Assembly: GCA_964614655.1 (NCBI GenBank)
Contig: CAZTPF010000001.1
Span: 62,001-126,000, forward strand
Length of the DNA stretch: 64,000 nt
Origin: Casp-actino8 sp964614655
GTDB lineage: Bacteria; Actinomycetota; Acidimicrobiia; Acidimicrobiales; Ilumatobacteraceae
Reading direction: 5' to 3'
The notes under the pieces were generated by a model. It did not search any database. It worked only from the letters and a program-made list of their open reading frames with translations, and was not told where the DNA came from. Below, piece by piece: positions 24,137 through 32,999 of the stretch (positions within the stretch are counted from its first letter, which is position 1; each line of letters opens with the position of its first letter). The position numbers and the translations under genes were made by a program.

Positions 24137-25127
24137 GGCGGACGAACACCTCCGGATGACCACCCGTGTGGACGAAGACCACGTGATCGCCGGGTGACCA
24201 GCGTTCGACGTTACCGAGCAAACCGGCCATGCCCTTGGCCGTGTACACACCATCGAGCACCCACGCTCCATGCCGGGCTCCCCATTCGGCGGCGGCGATC
24301 GATGCGTCGGTGGGGACGGCGTAATCGTCACCGAGCCAACGGATGTCGACTTCCACGTCGTCGGGCTCGACCTGTCCTGGCAGACCAGCCCGTCGAAGAG
24401 CTTCAGTCGCCAACGCGGCGACGTCGGGCTGGCCGTTGACGACGCCTTTGGCCACACCGATCGCGATCACGGGTGGGCACGACAATCCGCGATGCCGACG
24501 CCAGGCTCGCCCGGCCACGAGACCAGCGTGAGTTCCTCCACTCGACGACGTGAACACGATGGCGCGCGGTTCGACCTCGCACTGCTCGAGCAGTTCGTCG
24601 TAGGCGGCGATGTAGCCGAGCGCGCCGACCGCAGTCGACCCGCCGATCGGGATCGAATACGGACGTCGACCGTCGTCAAGGAGCTGCCGTGTGAGCGATT
24701 CGCGTTCGATCTCGAGCACCCCCCACTCGGCCGGTCCGGCTCCGGTGAAGTGCATGTGCGCGCCGAACATGTGGCTCAACAACTGATTGCCTTCGAGCAC
24801 GTCGGGGCGATCGCCGGCGAGCACCAGATGCGTCTCCCAACCGAGCATCGCCCCGGCGGCGGCTGTCATCCGACAGTGATTCGACTGTCCGGCTCCGACG
24901 GTCACGAGAGTGTCGGCACCAGCCGACATCGCGTCACCGCACAGGAACTCGAGTTTGCGAGCCTTGTTGCCGCCCATGCCGAGACCGGTGAGGTCGTCGC
25001 GCTTCACCCACAACTGCACACCGTCGCCGACGATCGGACCGCGTTCGAGTGGTGTGGGCAGGGTGGCCAGTCGGACCCGAGGAACGCCGTTCCACGTGTG
25101 AAGGCGGGAGTCGGCCGACGACGTCAT
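24123..25127 (-). CDS. D-cysteine desulfhydrase/ACC deaminase-family PLP enzyme
   Basis: 334-residue tryptophan-synthase-beta-fold PLP enzyme. It has KRDDLTGLGMGGNKARK with the PLP lysine at K55, GAGQSNHCRMTAAA for substrate carboxylate binding, SSSGGTHAGLV for the phosphate and a C-terminal FVHTGGHPEVF. This pattern fits D-cysteine desulfhydrase, ACC deaminase or L-cysteate sulfo-lyase; coupling to a Cys/Met-metabolism enzyme favours a sulfur substrate (inference). The ATG is 24 bp from the divergent ung gene. A TAACCT box lies 8 nt upstream and shares its TA with the ung -10 box. Confidence 0.9.
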   Translation of the reverse strand: MTSSADSRLHTWNGVPRVRLATLPTPLERGPIVGDGVQLWVKRDDLTGLGMGGNKARKLEFLCGDAMSAGADTLVTVGAGQSNHCRMTAAAGAMLGWETHLVLAGDRPDVLEGNQLLSHMFGAHMHFTGAGPAEWGVLEIERESLTRQLLDDGRRPYSIPIGGSTAVGALGYIAAYDELLEQCEVEPRAIVFTSSSGGTHAGLVAGRAWRRHRGLSCPPVIAIGVAKGVVNGQPDVAALATEALRRAGLPGQVEPDDVEVDIRWLGDDYAVPTDASIAAAEWGARHGAWVLDGVYTAKGMAGLLGNVERWSPGDHVVFVHTGGHPEVFVRHDRS

Positions 25128-25135
25128 GGAACGAG

Positions 25136-25145
25136 AGGTTACGGT
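25136..25145. promoter_or_regulatory. Overlapping divergent -10 boxes (desulfhydrase-like gene and ung)
   Basis: Minus-strand TAACCT (25136-25141), 8 nt before the ATG at 25127, and plus-strand TACGGT (25140-25145), 6 nt before the GTG at 25152, share the bases TA at 25140-25141. One symmetric element appears to serve both leaderless genes. Confidence 0.5.
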
Positions 25146-25151
25146 TGCGCC

Positions 25152-25817
25152 GTGGCCGCGACCGACTGGAATCCCCTTCTGCGGTCGGAGTTCGACGAGC
25201 CGTATTGGGCCGAGCTCCAGCAGTTCGTGGCCGATGAACGCCGACGCGGGCCGGTGTTCCCGCCGGCCGACGACGTGTTCGCCGCTCTACATCTCACGCC
25301 GTACGCCGACGTGAAGGTGGTGATCCTCGGTCAGGATCCGTATCACGGGGCCGGACAGGCGCACGGGCTGTGCTTCTCGGTGCGTCGAGGTGTGGCGATT
25401 CCGCCGTCGTTGCGCAACGTGTACCAAGAACTGCGCGACGACCTGGGAGTGACCACCCCGTCGCACGGCAATCTCGAGCATTGGGCCCGACAGGGAGTGC
25501 TGCTCCTCAACACCACTCTCACCGTGCGATCAGGTCAGGCGGCCTCGCATCAGGGCAAGGGATGGGAGCGATTCACCGACCGAGTGATCTCGACGGTGAA
25601 CGAGAAAGCCGAACGTGTCGTGTTCTTGTTGTGGGGTGCACCATCACGGAAGAAGAAGGCACTGGTCGACTCGTCACGACACACCGTGATCGAGTCGGCG
25701 CACCCGTCGCCGTTGTCGGCCCACAACGGCTTCTTCGGATCCCGGCCGTTCTCACGCGCCAACACTGCGCTACGTGAGGCCGGCCGGGAACCGATCGACT
25801 GGCAACTCCCCGACTAA
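25152..25817 (+). CDS. ung: Uracil-DNA glycosylase
   Basis: 221-residue family 1 uracil-DNA glycosylase, which removes uracil from DNA to start base-excision repair. Catalytic motif GQDPYHG is at residues 60-66 (D62 activates water), the uracil-pocket segment GLCFSVRRG follows, and the DNA-intercalation motif HPSPLSA lies near 180-186. Length is normal. The GTG at 25152 has a TACGGT box 6 nt upstream and fits the family N-terminus; the longer frame from 24270 is antisense to the neighbouring gene. Its 3' end overlaps the convergent binding-protein gene by 4 bases. Confidence 0.96.
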   Translation: MAATDWNPLLRSEFDEPYWAELQQFVADERRRGPVFPPADDVFAALHLTPYADVKVVILGQDPYHGAGQAHGLCFSVRRGVAIPPSLRNVYQELRDDLGVTTPSHGNLEHWARQGVLLLNTTLTVRSGQAASHQGKGWERFTDRVISTVNEKAERVVFLLWGAPSRKKKALVDSSRHTVIESAHPSPLSAHNGFFGSRPFSRANTALREAGREPIDWQLPD

Positions 25818-27559
25818 CTCCCGGCCGGACTCGGGAAGTCGCGTGGCTCCTCGCCGGGCGGCGCAGTCTCGTACACGTCGACGGCGCCGTCGCGCACGAA
25901 CAACTTGTCGAGCGTCGGCCACTCACCGGGCAGATAACGCTGACCGCCGTCCACGTAGAAGAGCATGCCGGCACCTTCCTTGCGGTTCTCGTCGGGTCCG
26001 GTCGCTTCGGCGTCCCACCAGAACAGCGTGGCGTCGTCGATACCGGCGTAATCGGCCTCGTCCCAGATGCCGTGATCACCCCACGTGAGCCACGGCTGGC
26101 TGATGGCCGGCGTGGTCTCGAAACTGCGGATGGCTGCTGCCAGCGACTCGTGTGTGAGATCGGGACCGGCACTCTGCAAGGCCGACATCAACAGCATGAA
26201 AGGCGGCATGTACACGCCGATCGACTCGTCGGCGGCCGGATCCTGACCCGTCCACCACTTGTACAGGGCGTACTGGCCGCTGATCTCGGGGTTCACATGC
26301 ACGGCGAGGCTCGTGACACCGAATGCGTTGGCCCACTGCTCTTGATCGTACGAACGTCCGAAGGCGGTGGTGTCGGTGAGCGTGGCGGCGGCAACGATCC
26401 ACTCGGGGAAGTACTCCTGCGAGGTGGCTTCACGAGTGAAGTCGCGCGGCGCGACCGGATCGGTCGACAGGATCACCGACGTGATCCCGCTCGCCTTCAA
26501 CTTGGCGATCACCTGGGTGGCGGTCTGTTGAATCGAACCCGGGTCGAGAACGTACGGGATCACCTCGGCCGGTGCCGCTCCCACTTCGGTGAGACGAGAC
26601 ACCATGAGATCGGCGAGCACCTTCGACTCGGCACTGCTCTCGACGTAGACGAGTCCGAACTTGCGCTCGGTCTGTTGGAACTGCTCGCCAGCGTGCACGG
26701 CCGGCAGACCGGCCAACTGCTTGCCGATGAACTCGACCACGTGCACCTGCTTCTGTTCGGCACTGCCGTCGATGCCCCACACGTACGGGTCTCGCTCGGA
26801 GTACCACTCGGGCGAACCTCCCCCGCACGAGATGCACAGCGTCTCGCGCGCGGCCAGTTCGTCACCGAAGGCGTTGGTGAGCGTCGGGCCGCCGATCACG
26901 GCGAAGGGCTGATACTCCTCGACGATCCGCTGGGCGTCGGCACGCGCCGTCACGGCATCGTTGGCCAGACCCGAACTCTCGTAAGTCACGAGATTGATCG
27001 AGCGGCCGTAGAACTCGTAGTAGCGCTCGAAGTACTCGACGAAGTCGGCCACGACTTCCTTCTCCTGGGCATTGGTGTCGTCGACGGCGATGGCATCGGT
27101 GATGTAGTTGATGATCGGATCGCCGTCGGGCCCCATGTAGTGCACGATCGTGATCTCGTCGGCCGTCACGCCCTGATCGGTCGCGCCGCCGTTGTCACCG
27201 CTGAACGGCGCCATGCACTCGGGTGCGAAGTAGTCGATCACGGCGATGAGTCCGACCGACGTGTCACATCGGTCGCCCCAGTCGATGTCGGCGGCCACGC
27301 CGAGTTCTTCGGCCTGGCTGTACGACAACGGATACGTCCACGACGATCCACCGTCGGTGGTGTCGGGCGCATCGGTCGTGTCGGTCGGCGCGGTGGTCTC
27401 GGCCGGTGCAGTGGTCGACGACGTTTCGTCGTCTCCTCCACCACCGGACGCGATCACCACGATCACGACGGCCACCACGACGATGATCGCGGCGAGTGGT
27501 CCCCACTTCCTCAGTGCGCTGGAACCACCGCCCCCTCCACTGCTGCTTGCTGGCTGCAT
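25814..27559 (-). CDS. Branched-chain amino acid/amide ABC importer, substrate-binding protein
   Basis: 581-residue periplasmic-binding-type protein of the LivK/amide-urea family. Instead of a lipobox it has one N-terminal transmembrane segment (about 20-40) and a Thr/Pro/Ala-rich linker (45-70), so it is probably membrane-tethered by an uncleaved anchor. The binding lobes run from about 95 to 540, with the typical first strand EITIVHYMGPDGDP and several cysteines (CDTS, APECMAP, CISCGGG). It directly precedes no gene: its stop overlaps ung, and upstream, 3 bases away, lies the MFS-LivF-LivG fusion, so it is the last gene of the importer operon. The ligand is unknown. Confidence 0.88.
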   Translation of the reverse strand: MQPASSSGGGGGSSALRKWGPLAAIIVVVAVVIVVIASGGGGDDETSSTTAPAETTAPTDTTDAPDTTDGGSSWTYPLSYSQAEELGVAADIDWGDRCDTSVGLIAVIDYFAPECMAPFSGDNGGATDQGVTADEITIVHYMGPDGDPIINYITDAIAVDDTNAQEKEVVADFVEYFERYYEFYGRSINLVTYESSGLANDAVTARADAQRIVEEYQPFAVIGGPTLTNAFGDELAARETLCISCGGGSPEWYSERDPYVWGIDGSAEQKQVHVVEFIGKQLAGLPAVHAGEQFQQTERKFGLVYVESSAESKVLADLMVSRLTEVGAAPAEVIPYVLDPGSIQQTATQVIAKLKASGITSVILSTDPVAPRDFTREATSQEYFPEWIVAAATLTDTTAFGRSYDQEQWANAFGVTSLAVHVNPEISGQYALYKWWTGQDPAADESIGVYMPPFMLLMSALQSAGPDLTHESLAAAIRSFETTPAISQPWLTWGDHGIWDEADYAGIDDATLFWWDAEATGPDENRKEGAGMLFYVDGGQRYLPGEWPTLDKLFVRDGAVDVYETAPPGEEPRDFPSPAGS

Positions 27560-27562
27560 GTC

Positions 27563-30481
27563 CTACCCCCCTTGCCCGGACCGGGCGATCGCGGCACTCG
27601 AGGTGCCCAGATACGACTCGACGACTTGCGGGTGTGCGAGGACCTCCCCCGGTGGTCCACTTGTGACCACTCTTCCTTGGTCCATCGCCACCAGCCGATC
27701 GGCGACCGATGAGACGAATGGTATGTCGTGCTCGACCACCAGAAGTGCGGCCCCCATCTCGTCGCGCAATCGGCGTACGACGGGCGCCAAGGCCTCCACT
27801 TCACGCTGGGCCAACCCCGACGTCGGCTCGTCGAGCAGGATCACCGTCGGCCGGTGAGCGACCAGGCAGGCGAGGTCGACGATGCGCCGGGTTCCGGTGG
27901 AGAGTTCGCGCACGAACTTGCGCTCGAAGTCGCCGAGTCCGAGCAGTTCGATCAATTCGGCCACCCGGGTTCGAATCTCTTGTTCGGAGTCGAACACCGG
28001 CGGCAGATACATCGACGCGGCGAGGGCACTGCGGTTGCCGACCCAACGTTCGAGGGAGACCGAGAGAGTCTCGGCGACCGTCAGTTCCGGAAACAGACGC
28101 GCGTCCTGGAACGAGCGGCCGAGTCCGGCCCGAGCGCGACCGTTCGGACTGGCCGAACTCACGTCGACTCCGCCCACGTGTACCGATCCAGCGAAAAGCG
28201 GTGCGAAGCCCGAGATCAGGTCGAACAGAGTCGTCTTGCCGGCGCCGTTCGGTCCGATGACTCCGACGATTTCGCGTGCGTGCACGTCGAGACTCACACC
28301 GTCGACGGCGCGAATACCCCCGAAGCTCGTCACCACGTCGCGAGTGGCCAGCACCACTTCGTCGCCCACCTCGATCGACGACGGGCTGGACGTATCGCCG
28401 ACCGATGCTCCCGACAGGAACACCGAACGAAGCACGTCGGGTCGATCCAGGAGTTCGGCGGTCGGTCCGCTGAAGCGCACTTCGCCGCGTTCGAGGAAGT
28501 AGGCGCGTTCGGCAACGGTGAGTGCGACGTTCACGCTCTGCTCGACGAGGACGACGGTGACTCCTTCTTCGGACATTCGCTTGACGATCGGGAGCATCTG
28601 GCCGACGACCACGGGGGCCAGCCCGAGCGAGAGTTCGTCGATGAGTAGGACACGCGGCCGCATCACGAAACTCATACCGAGGGCGAGCATCTGCTGCTGC
28701 CCGCCCGAGAGGTTGGCGGCCGGTTGGTCGAGTCGCTGCGCGAGGACGGGGAAGATGTCGAGGACTTCGGCGCGGGCGGCGTTCACCGACTCGGTGTCGC
28801 GTCGTTGCGTCCAGCCGGCCAGATCGAGGTTCTCGGCGACGGTGAGTGAACCGAACACTCCCGCACCACCGGGCATCTGCACGATGCCGAAGGCTGCGAT
28901 CTCGTGCGGCGGCGCGTGCGTGATGTCGCGCCCGTCGAAGATCACGGCACCACGGTCGGCCTCCACCACGCCGCTGATCGTCTTCAACAGCGTGCTCTTG
29001 CCGGCACCATTGGTGCCGAGCAGAGCGATGATCTCTCCTTCGTCGAGGTCGAGGTCGATGCCGTGGAGGATCTCGACGCCGTCGTAGCCCGATCGCACAC
29101 CACGCAACACGAGCAGTTTCGATCGACCCTGTCGGCGTTCGTACAGCGACTCAGATCGGGCCGCCGCCGACTGCCACACCTGAGCGATGTCGTCGACGAT
29201 CACGTTGCCGATGGTGCGTTGGATGAGTCCGCCCACGAGGAAGAGCGGGATCATGACGAGCATGCCGACGCGAATCGACACCTGATCGGCGATCCAGCCG
29301 ATGATCGGCAGCACGCCGAGGCCGGGGATGATCCAGAGCGACGCGACCGAGAATCCGGTGGCGCGGGCTCGAGGTGGGATGGCGAGAGACAACGCCGAGA
29401 AGATCGCCGGCGCGAGCACGGCGAGGGCGGCCGAGATGACGCAGTTGATCGCCACCGCCACCACGATGTTGGGCGCGAGGGCGAAGGCTCCAGCAAGGAC
29501 GGCCGCTGCCATGGCGATGTTGGCTCCGACTCTCGCCAGTCCGGCCACGTTGCCGGAGTATCGCTTGGCGATGAACCGTGCCCCGAGGACGAGACCGACC
29601 AATTGGAACGGTTCGGCGATGGCCGCCGCCACGCCGCGAGCCCGTTCGTCGAGTCCGAACTCCTGGTCGTACAGGAGCGAGGCCAGGGTGACGAAACCAA
29701 TGAGGCCGGTGGCGAGGAAGGGCAGGCTGTACCAGATGCGTCGCAACGACTGAACTTTGTGCACCGTGCGCCAGCTCTCCGAGAACGACGGCGCCGCCTC
29801 TTCGGTGAGTGCCACTTCTTCCGACACGCCGGTGGCCTGTCGTTCCCATCGGCCGCGAATGGGTTCGCGCAGTCGCATGGCGAGCACGGCGAAGATCACC
29901 GTCGGCACCATGAAAATGACGAACGGAGTGCGCCAGCCGAAGTAGAACGCGAGCAGTCCGGCCGACAGAGGTCCGAGGAACGCGCCGACCGCGTTGGCGG
30001 CGCGATGCACCGAGAACACCTTGGTGCGCGCTTCGATCGGGTAGTAGTCGGAGATCAGCGAATTGTGAGTCGGATCGATCACCGCCTTGCCGAGAGCCGA
30101 TCCACTTCGGGCGATGGTGAGGACGATGATGCCGGTCGCGAAGCCGGTGAGTCCCGAAAAGAGCGCCCATACCAAGGCTCCGGCCACCGCGAGCGGGACC
30201 CGTTTGCGTCGGTCGGCGATCTGGGCGATGGGAACCTGCAACGCCAGCGCGGCCACGCTGGCCAGACCGACCAGGCCGAGCATGGTCGAGAAGTCGAGAT
30301 CGAAGTGCTCACGGATCTCGGGCAGCAGAATGCCGAAGGCGGCCCGGTCGAATTCGTCGACGGCGTTCAGGCCGAACAGCACGACGATCGGAAAGACGGC
30401 TTCTCCGCCGCACACGTCTCGTAGCCATCGACCTGGATGGCGAACTCCGAACCAGAAGCGGGACCACAGGCTGGTGTTCAC
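27563..30481 (-). CDS. Fused MFS permease-LivF-LivG ABC importer protein
   Basis: 972-residue polypeptide combining three modules: an MFS-type membrane domain of 12 predicted spans (1-430), a LivF-like ATPase (about 455-690, Walker A GTNGAGKST near 490, signature LSGGQQQ) and a LivG-like ATPase (about 710-965, Walker A GPNGAGKTT near 745, signature in LSTGTRR). GTG at 30481 overlaps the TGA of the upstream LivHM gene. The frame is open to 31426 only because it crosses the assembly gap out of phase with the real gene there. In most bacteria LivF and LivG are separate proteins and no MFS domain is attached, so the transporter may couple ABC and secondary-transport parts. Confidence 0.9.
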   Translation of the reverse strand: MNTSLWSRFWFGVRHPGRWLRDVCGGEAVFPIVVLFGLNAVDEFDRAAFGILLPEIREHFDLDFSTMLGLVGLASVAALALQVPIAQIADRRKRVPLAVAGALVWALFSGLTGFATGIIVLTIARSGSALGKAVIDPTHNSLISDYYPIEARTKVFSVHRAANAVGAFLGPLSAGLLAFYFGWRTPFVIFMVPTVIFAVLAMRLREPIRGRWERQATGVSEEVALTEEAAPSFSESWRTVHKVQSLRRIWYSLPFLATGLIGFVTLASLLYDQEFGLDERARGVAAAIAEPFQLVGLVLGARFIAKRYSGNVAGLARVGANIAMAAAVLAGAFALAPNIVVAVAINCVISAALAVLAPAIFSALSLAIPPRARATGFSVASLWIIPGLGVLPIIGWIADQVSIRVGMLVMIPLFLVGGLIQRTIGNVIVDDIAQVWQSAAARSESLYERRQGRSKLLVLRGVRSGYDGVEILHGIDLDLDEGEIIALLGTNGAGKSTLLKTISGVVEADRGAVIFDGRDITHAPPHEIAAFGIVQMPGGAGVFGSLTVAENLDLAGWTQRRDTESVNAARAEVLDIFPVLAQRLDQPAANLSGGQQQMLALGMSFVMRPRVLLIDELSLGLAPVVVGQMLPIVKRMSEEGVTVVLVEQSVNVALTVAERAYFLERGEVRFSGPTAELLDRPDVLRSVFLSGASVGDTSSPSSIEVGDEVVLATRDVVTSFGGIRAVDGVSLDVHAREIVGVIGPNGAGKTTLFDLISGFAPLFAGSVHVGGVDVSSASPNGRARAGLGRSFQDARLFPELTVAETLSVSLERWVGNRSALAASMYLPPVFDSEQEIRTRVAELIELLGLGDFERKFVRELSTGTRRIVDLACLVAHRPTVILLDEPTSGLAQREVEALAPVVRRLRDEMGAALLVVEHDIPFVSSVADRLVAMDQGRVVTSGPPGEVLAHPQVVESYLGTSSAAIARSGQGG

Positions 30482-32301
30482 GACTTCTCCTCTCGGCGAC
30501 GGGCCCGTCGATCGACGAGGAACGCCAATTGATCGCGCACTCTGATCACCAGGGCGCCGAGACCTCCCGGCACGATGAGCAGCACGATGAGCACCCCGGC
30601 GGCCGACGACACGAACCGCCATTCCTCGGCCGTGACGAACCATTCGGTGCCGCGCAAGTACGCGGCACCGAGCACCGCGCCGAACATCGAGCCGAGCCCG
30701 CCCACCACCGATGCGGTGAACACTTCGAGGCTCTTGTTCACGCCGTAACTCGACAGATCGAAGCTGTAGTTCAGATGGGCGAAGAGTCCGCCGGCCACGC
30801 CGGCGACCGCACCGGAGATCGTGAAGGCGGTGAGTTTCAGCCAGGTAGCCGAGAGCCCGTAACTCTGCGCGGCTCGCTCGTTGTCGCGNNNNNNNNNNNN
30901 NNNNNNNNNNNNNNNNNNNNNNNNNNNNNNNNNNNNNNNNNNNNNNNNNNNNNNNNNNNNNNNNNNNNNNNNNNNNNNNNNNNNNNNNACGGCGCCGATC
31001 AACACGGCGAGAGTGAGATCGACGTTCCATTCGGATGTGAACTTGGCGCTCACCGCGGCGCCGATGGCGACGAACCCGAATTGCCCGAGCGAGATCTGTC
31101 CGGCCCACCCGGTGAGAACGACGAGCGACAGACCGATGATCGCGTAGATGGCGATCGCCGTGATCTTCACCACCTGATCGGATCGAAGGACGAGCGGTAC
31201 GAGCACGAGACCGGCCACGACCAACACGTAGGTGGTGGCGCGCATCAAGAAGACGAGATCGTGACGAGCCAGATGGGGCTCTAGTTCGCGCACCTCGTCG
31301 GCCAGACGCCACGACGCCGTCGTGTCCTGGTCGAGGCGTGAGCTGCTGCGCCGTTGCAGAAGCAGAGCCGCCATCACCGCCGCGCCGATGAAGGGCGCGA
31401 CGAGCAACGGGCTGTCGGCGTTCCACGACACGCCGTATTCGAGGACCCCGAGCGCGACGGCGGCCACGGTGATGGTCACCAGGTTGCGCAGACGACCGAT
31501 CACCAATGCGGCGAGGGCCTGCACCAAGGTGCCGATCGCCAAGGCCGAACCGAGCGGAATACCGAGGATGCCGGCCCGCAGGAAGAGAGCAAGGAACGAG
31601 AGAGCGGCGGCGATCATCCAGACGACGGTCGACAGGCCGCCCACCGGGATCCCGAGCAAGGATGCTCGTTCACTGCGTTCGGCGGCGGCGCGAACGGCGG
31701 TGCCGAGACGTGTCCGCGTGAGGAAGAGTCCGACGGCGATCATGGCGACCGGCGCGACGATCACGGCGATGAAGTCGTTGGCGTTGAGGATGAACGAACC
31801 AACGGTGAGCTTCCAGTCGAGTGGCGGCGAGATGCGCTGCGACGCCGCGTTCTCGTCCCACAACCTCGGCAGACGAATGGCGAACACCGCGAGCAGCTGG
31901 GTGATGCCGATGGTGGCGACGGTGAGTACGAGTCGCGGCGAGCGCGAGAAGCGCCGAATGATGGCCAACTCGACGATGGCGCCGAGCACGATGGCGGCGG
32001 CGAGGCCCACACCGAGTCCGAACAGATACGGCAGGCCCGAGAACACGATGAGTCCGACGGCGAGGGTGGCCGGCACGAAGCCGAGGTCGGCCTGGGCGAA
32101 GTTGAGCACCCGGTTGGCTCGGTACACGAGGGCCATCCCCATGGCCAGGAGGGCCGTGAGCAGGCCGATCACGACGCCGCGCAACCAGGCGCCGAGCGGC
32201 ACGCCGAAGAAAATCAGTTGAACCGCGACGAGGGCGATGGCCGGTGTGAGGGGCGCGAGCGTTCGTCGAATCGACGACAGCCATGACGGCTCTCTCGCCA
32301 C
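30478..32301 (-). CDS. Fused LivH-LivM ABC importer permease (interrupted by assembly gap)
   Basis: Two branched-chain-type permease domains in one polypeptide: LivH-like (about 15-310, with NFAQADLGFVPA and the EAA-like GTAVRAAAERSERASLLGIP loop) and LivM-like (about 360-590, with SLGQFGFVAIGA before the gap and RDNERAAQSYG after it). 100 N at 30889-30988 remove part of the second domain. The frame reads through with sensible protein on both sides, but the true gap size is unknown, so the stated 607 residues are approximate. It heads the importer operon LivHM, MFS-LivFG and binding protein. The ATG at 32301 is the natural start before LivH. Confidence 0.88.
   Translation of the reverse strand: MAREPSWLSSIRRTLAPLTPAIALVAVQLIFFGVPLGAWLRGVVIGLLTALLAMGMALVYRANRVLNFAQADLGFVPATLAVGLIVFSGLPYLFGLGVGLAAAIVLGAIVELAIIRRFSRSPRLVLTVATIGITQLLAVFAIRLPRLWDENAASQRISPPLDWKLTVGSFILNANDFIAVIVAPVAMIAVGLFLTRTRLGTAVRAAAERSERASLLGIPVGGLSTVVWMIAAALSFLALFLRAGILGIPLGSALAIGTLVQALAALVIGRLRNLVTITVAAVALGVLEYGVSWNADSPLLVAPFIGAAVMAALLLQRRSSSRLDQDTTASWRLADEVRELEPHLARHDLVFLMRATTYVLVVAGLVLVPLVLRSDQVVKITAIAIYAIIGLSLVVLTGWAGQISLGQFGFVAIGAAVSAKFTSEWNVDLTLAVLIGAXXXXXXXXXXXXXXXXXXXXXXXXXXXXXXXXXXRDNERAAQSYGLSATWLKLTAFTISGAVAGVAGGLFAHLNYSFDLSSYGVNKSLEVFTASVVGGLGSMFGAVLGAAYLRGTEWFVTAEEWRFVSSAAGVLIVLLIVPGGLGALVIRVRDQLAFLVDRRARRREEKS
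30889..30988. other. Assembly gap (100 N) inside the LivHM gene
   Basis: Placeholder of 100 N within the LivM half of the fused permease gene. The missing part should encode the middle transmembrane spans. Confidence 0.99.
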
Positions 32302-32379
32302 GCCCCCTCCTCACGACGTCCCCCCGGACCGTCCCGTTCTAGCAGGTTCGACGGGGGCGACCGGACGGTCGCGTCGGCG

Positions 32380-32808
32380 TCAGGAGTTGGTGACGGCGCC
32401 CACCAGACGGGCGGCGAATTCCTCGGTGTGCGCACCGAGCTTCGACCGGTGCAGGGCCATCCCGCCGATCACGTCGGCACCCAGTCCGGCCACCGCCGAC
32501 TCCATTGCGCCGAGAGTGCGGCCCGGGTTGAGCGCGTAGGTGCAGAAGGTGACGGCCTTCTTGCCGCGCAGGGCCGGAAGGGCGCGAATGGCGCCGATGT
32601 TCCACGGTGCCTGTCCGATGATGAAGGCTCCGTGCACCCACGTTCCGACGAGGACGAGATCGGCGTCCTGGATCGATGCGTGATCGGGTGCACGCATGGG
32701 TGACAGGCCGGTGATCGACCATCCCTCCTGTTGCAGGTTGCCGGCCACCATCTCGGCGGCGCGCCAGGTGTTTCCGGTGAGGCTTTCGATCAACAGAGAG
32801 GCTTTCAC
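32380..32808 (-). CDS. Flavodoxin-like protein
   Basis: 142-residue flavodoxin-fold protein. The N-terminal strand and phosphate loop SLLIESLTGNTWRAAEMVA bind FMN phosphate, VLVGTWVHGAFIIGQAPWN matches the second flavin loop, and GKKAVTFCTYALNPGRTL the third. The start is taken at GTG 32808 because the fold begins there; an ATG at 32865 would add 19 residues without structure. It is probably a small electron carrier or quinone-type reductase; a partner cannot be named. It stands alone between the importer operon and an assembly gap. Confidence 0.78.
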   Translation of the reverse strand: MKASLLIESLTGNTWRAAEMVAGNLQQEGWSITGLSPMRAPDHASIQDADLVLVGTWVHGAFIIGQAPWNIGAIRALPALRGKKAVTFCTYALNPGRTLGAMESAVAGLGADVIGGMALHRSKLGAHTEEFAARLVGAVTNS

Positions 32809-32897
32809 GCCCTCATTCTGCTCCTCCGGCGACCCCGGGCCAAGAATCTGGTGCGCGATCTTCACCTATACGGTGAAAAATCCTCACCAGAACACCG

Positions 32898-32997
32898 NNN
32901 NNNNNNNNNNNNNNNNNNNNNNNNNNNNNNNNNNNNNNNNNNNNNNNNNNNNNNNNNNNNNNNNNNNNNNNNNNNNNNNNNNNNNNNNNNNNNNNNN
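32898..32997. other. Assembly gap (100 N)
   Basis: Placeholder gap between the flavodoxin-like gene and pcrA. The pcrA stop codon begins at 33000, so the gene end is intact by three bases. Confidence 0.99.
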
Positions 32998-32999
32998 GG

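Noticed and set aside
30482..31426. N-terminal extension of the MFS-LivF-LivG frame
   Set aside because: It runs through the 100 N gap in the wrong phase and overlaps the clear LivM sequence; the GTG at 30481 overlaps the LivHM stop as expected.
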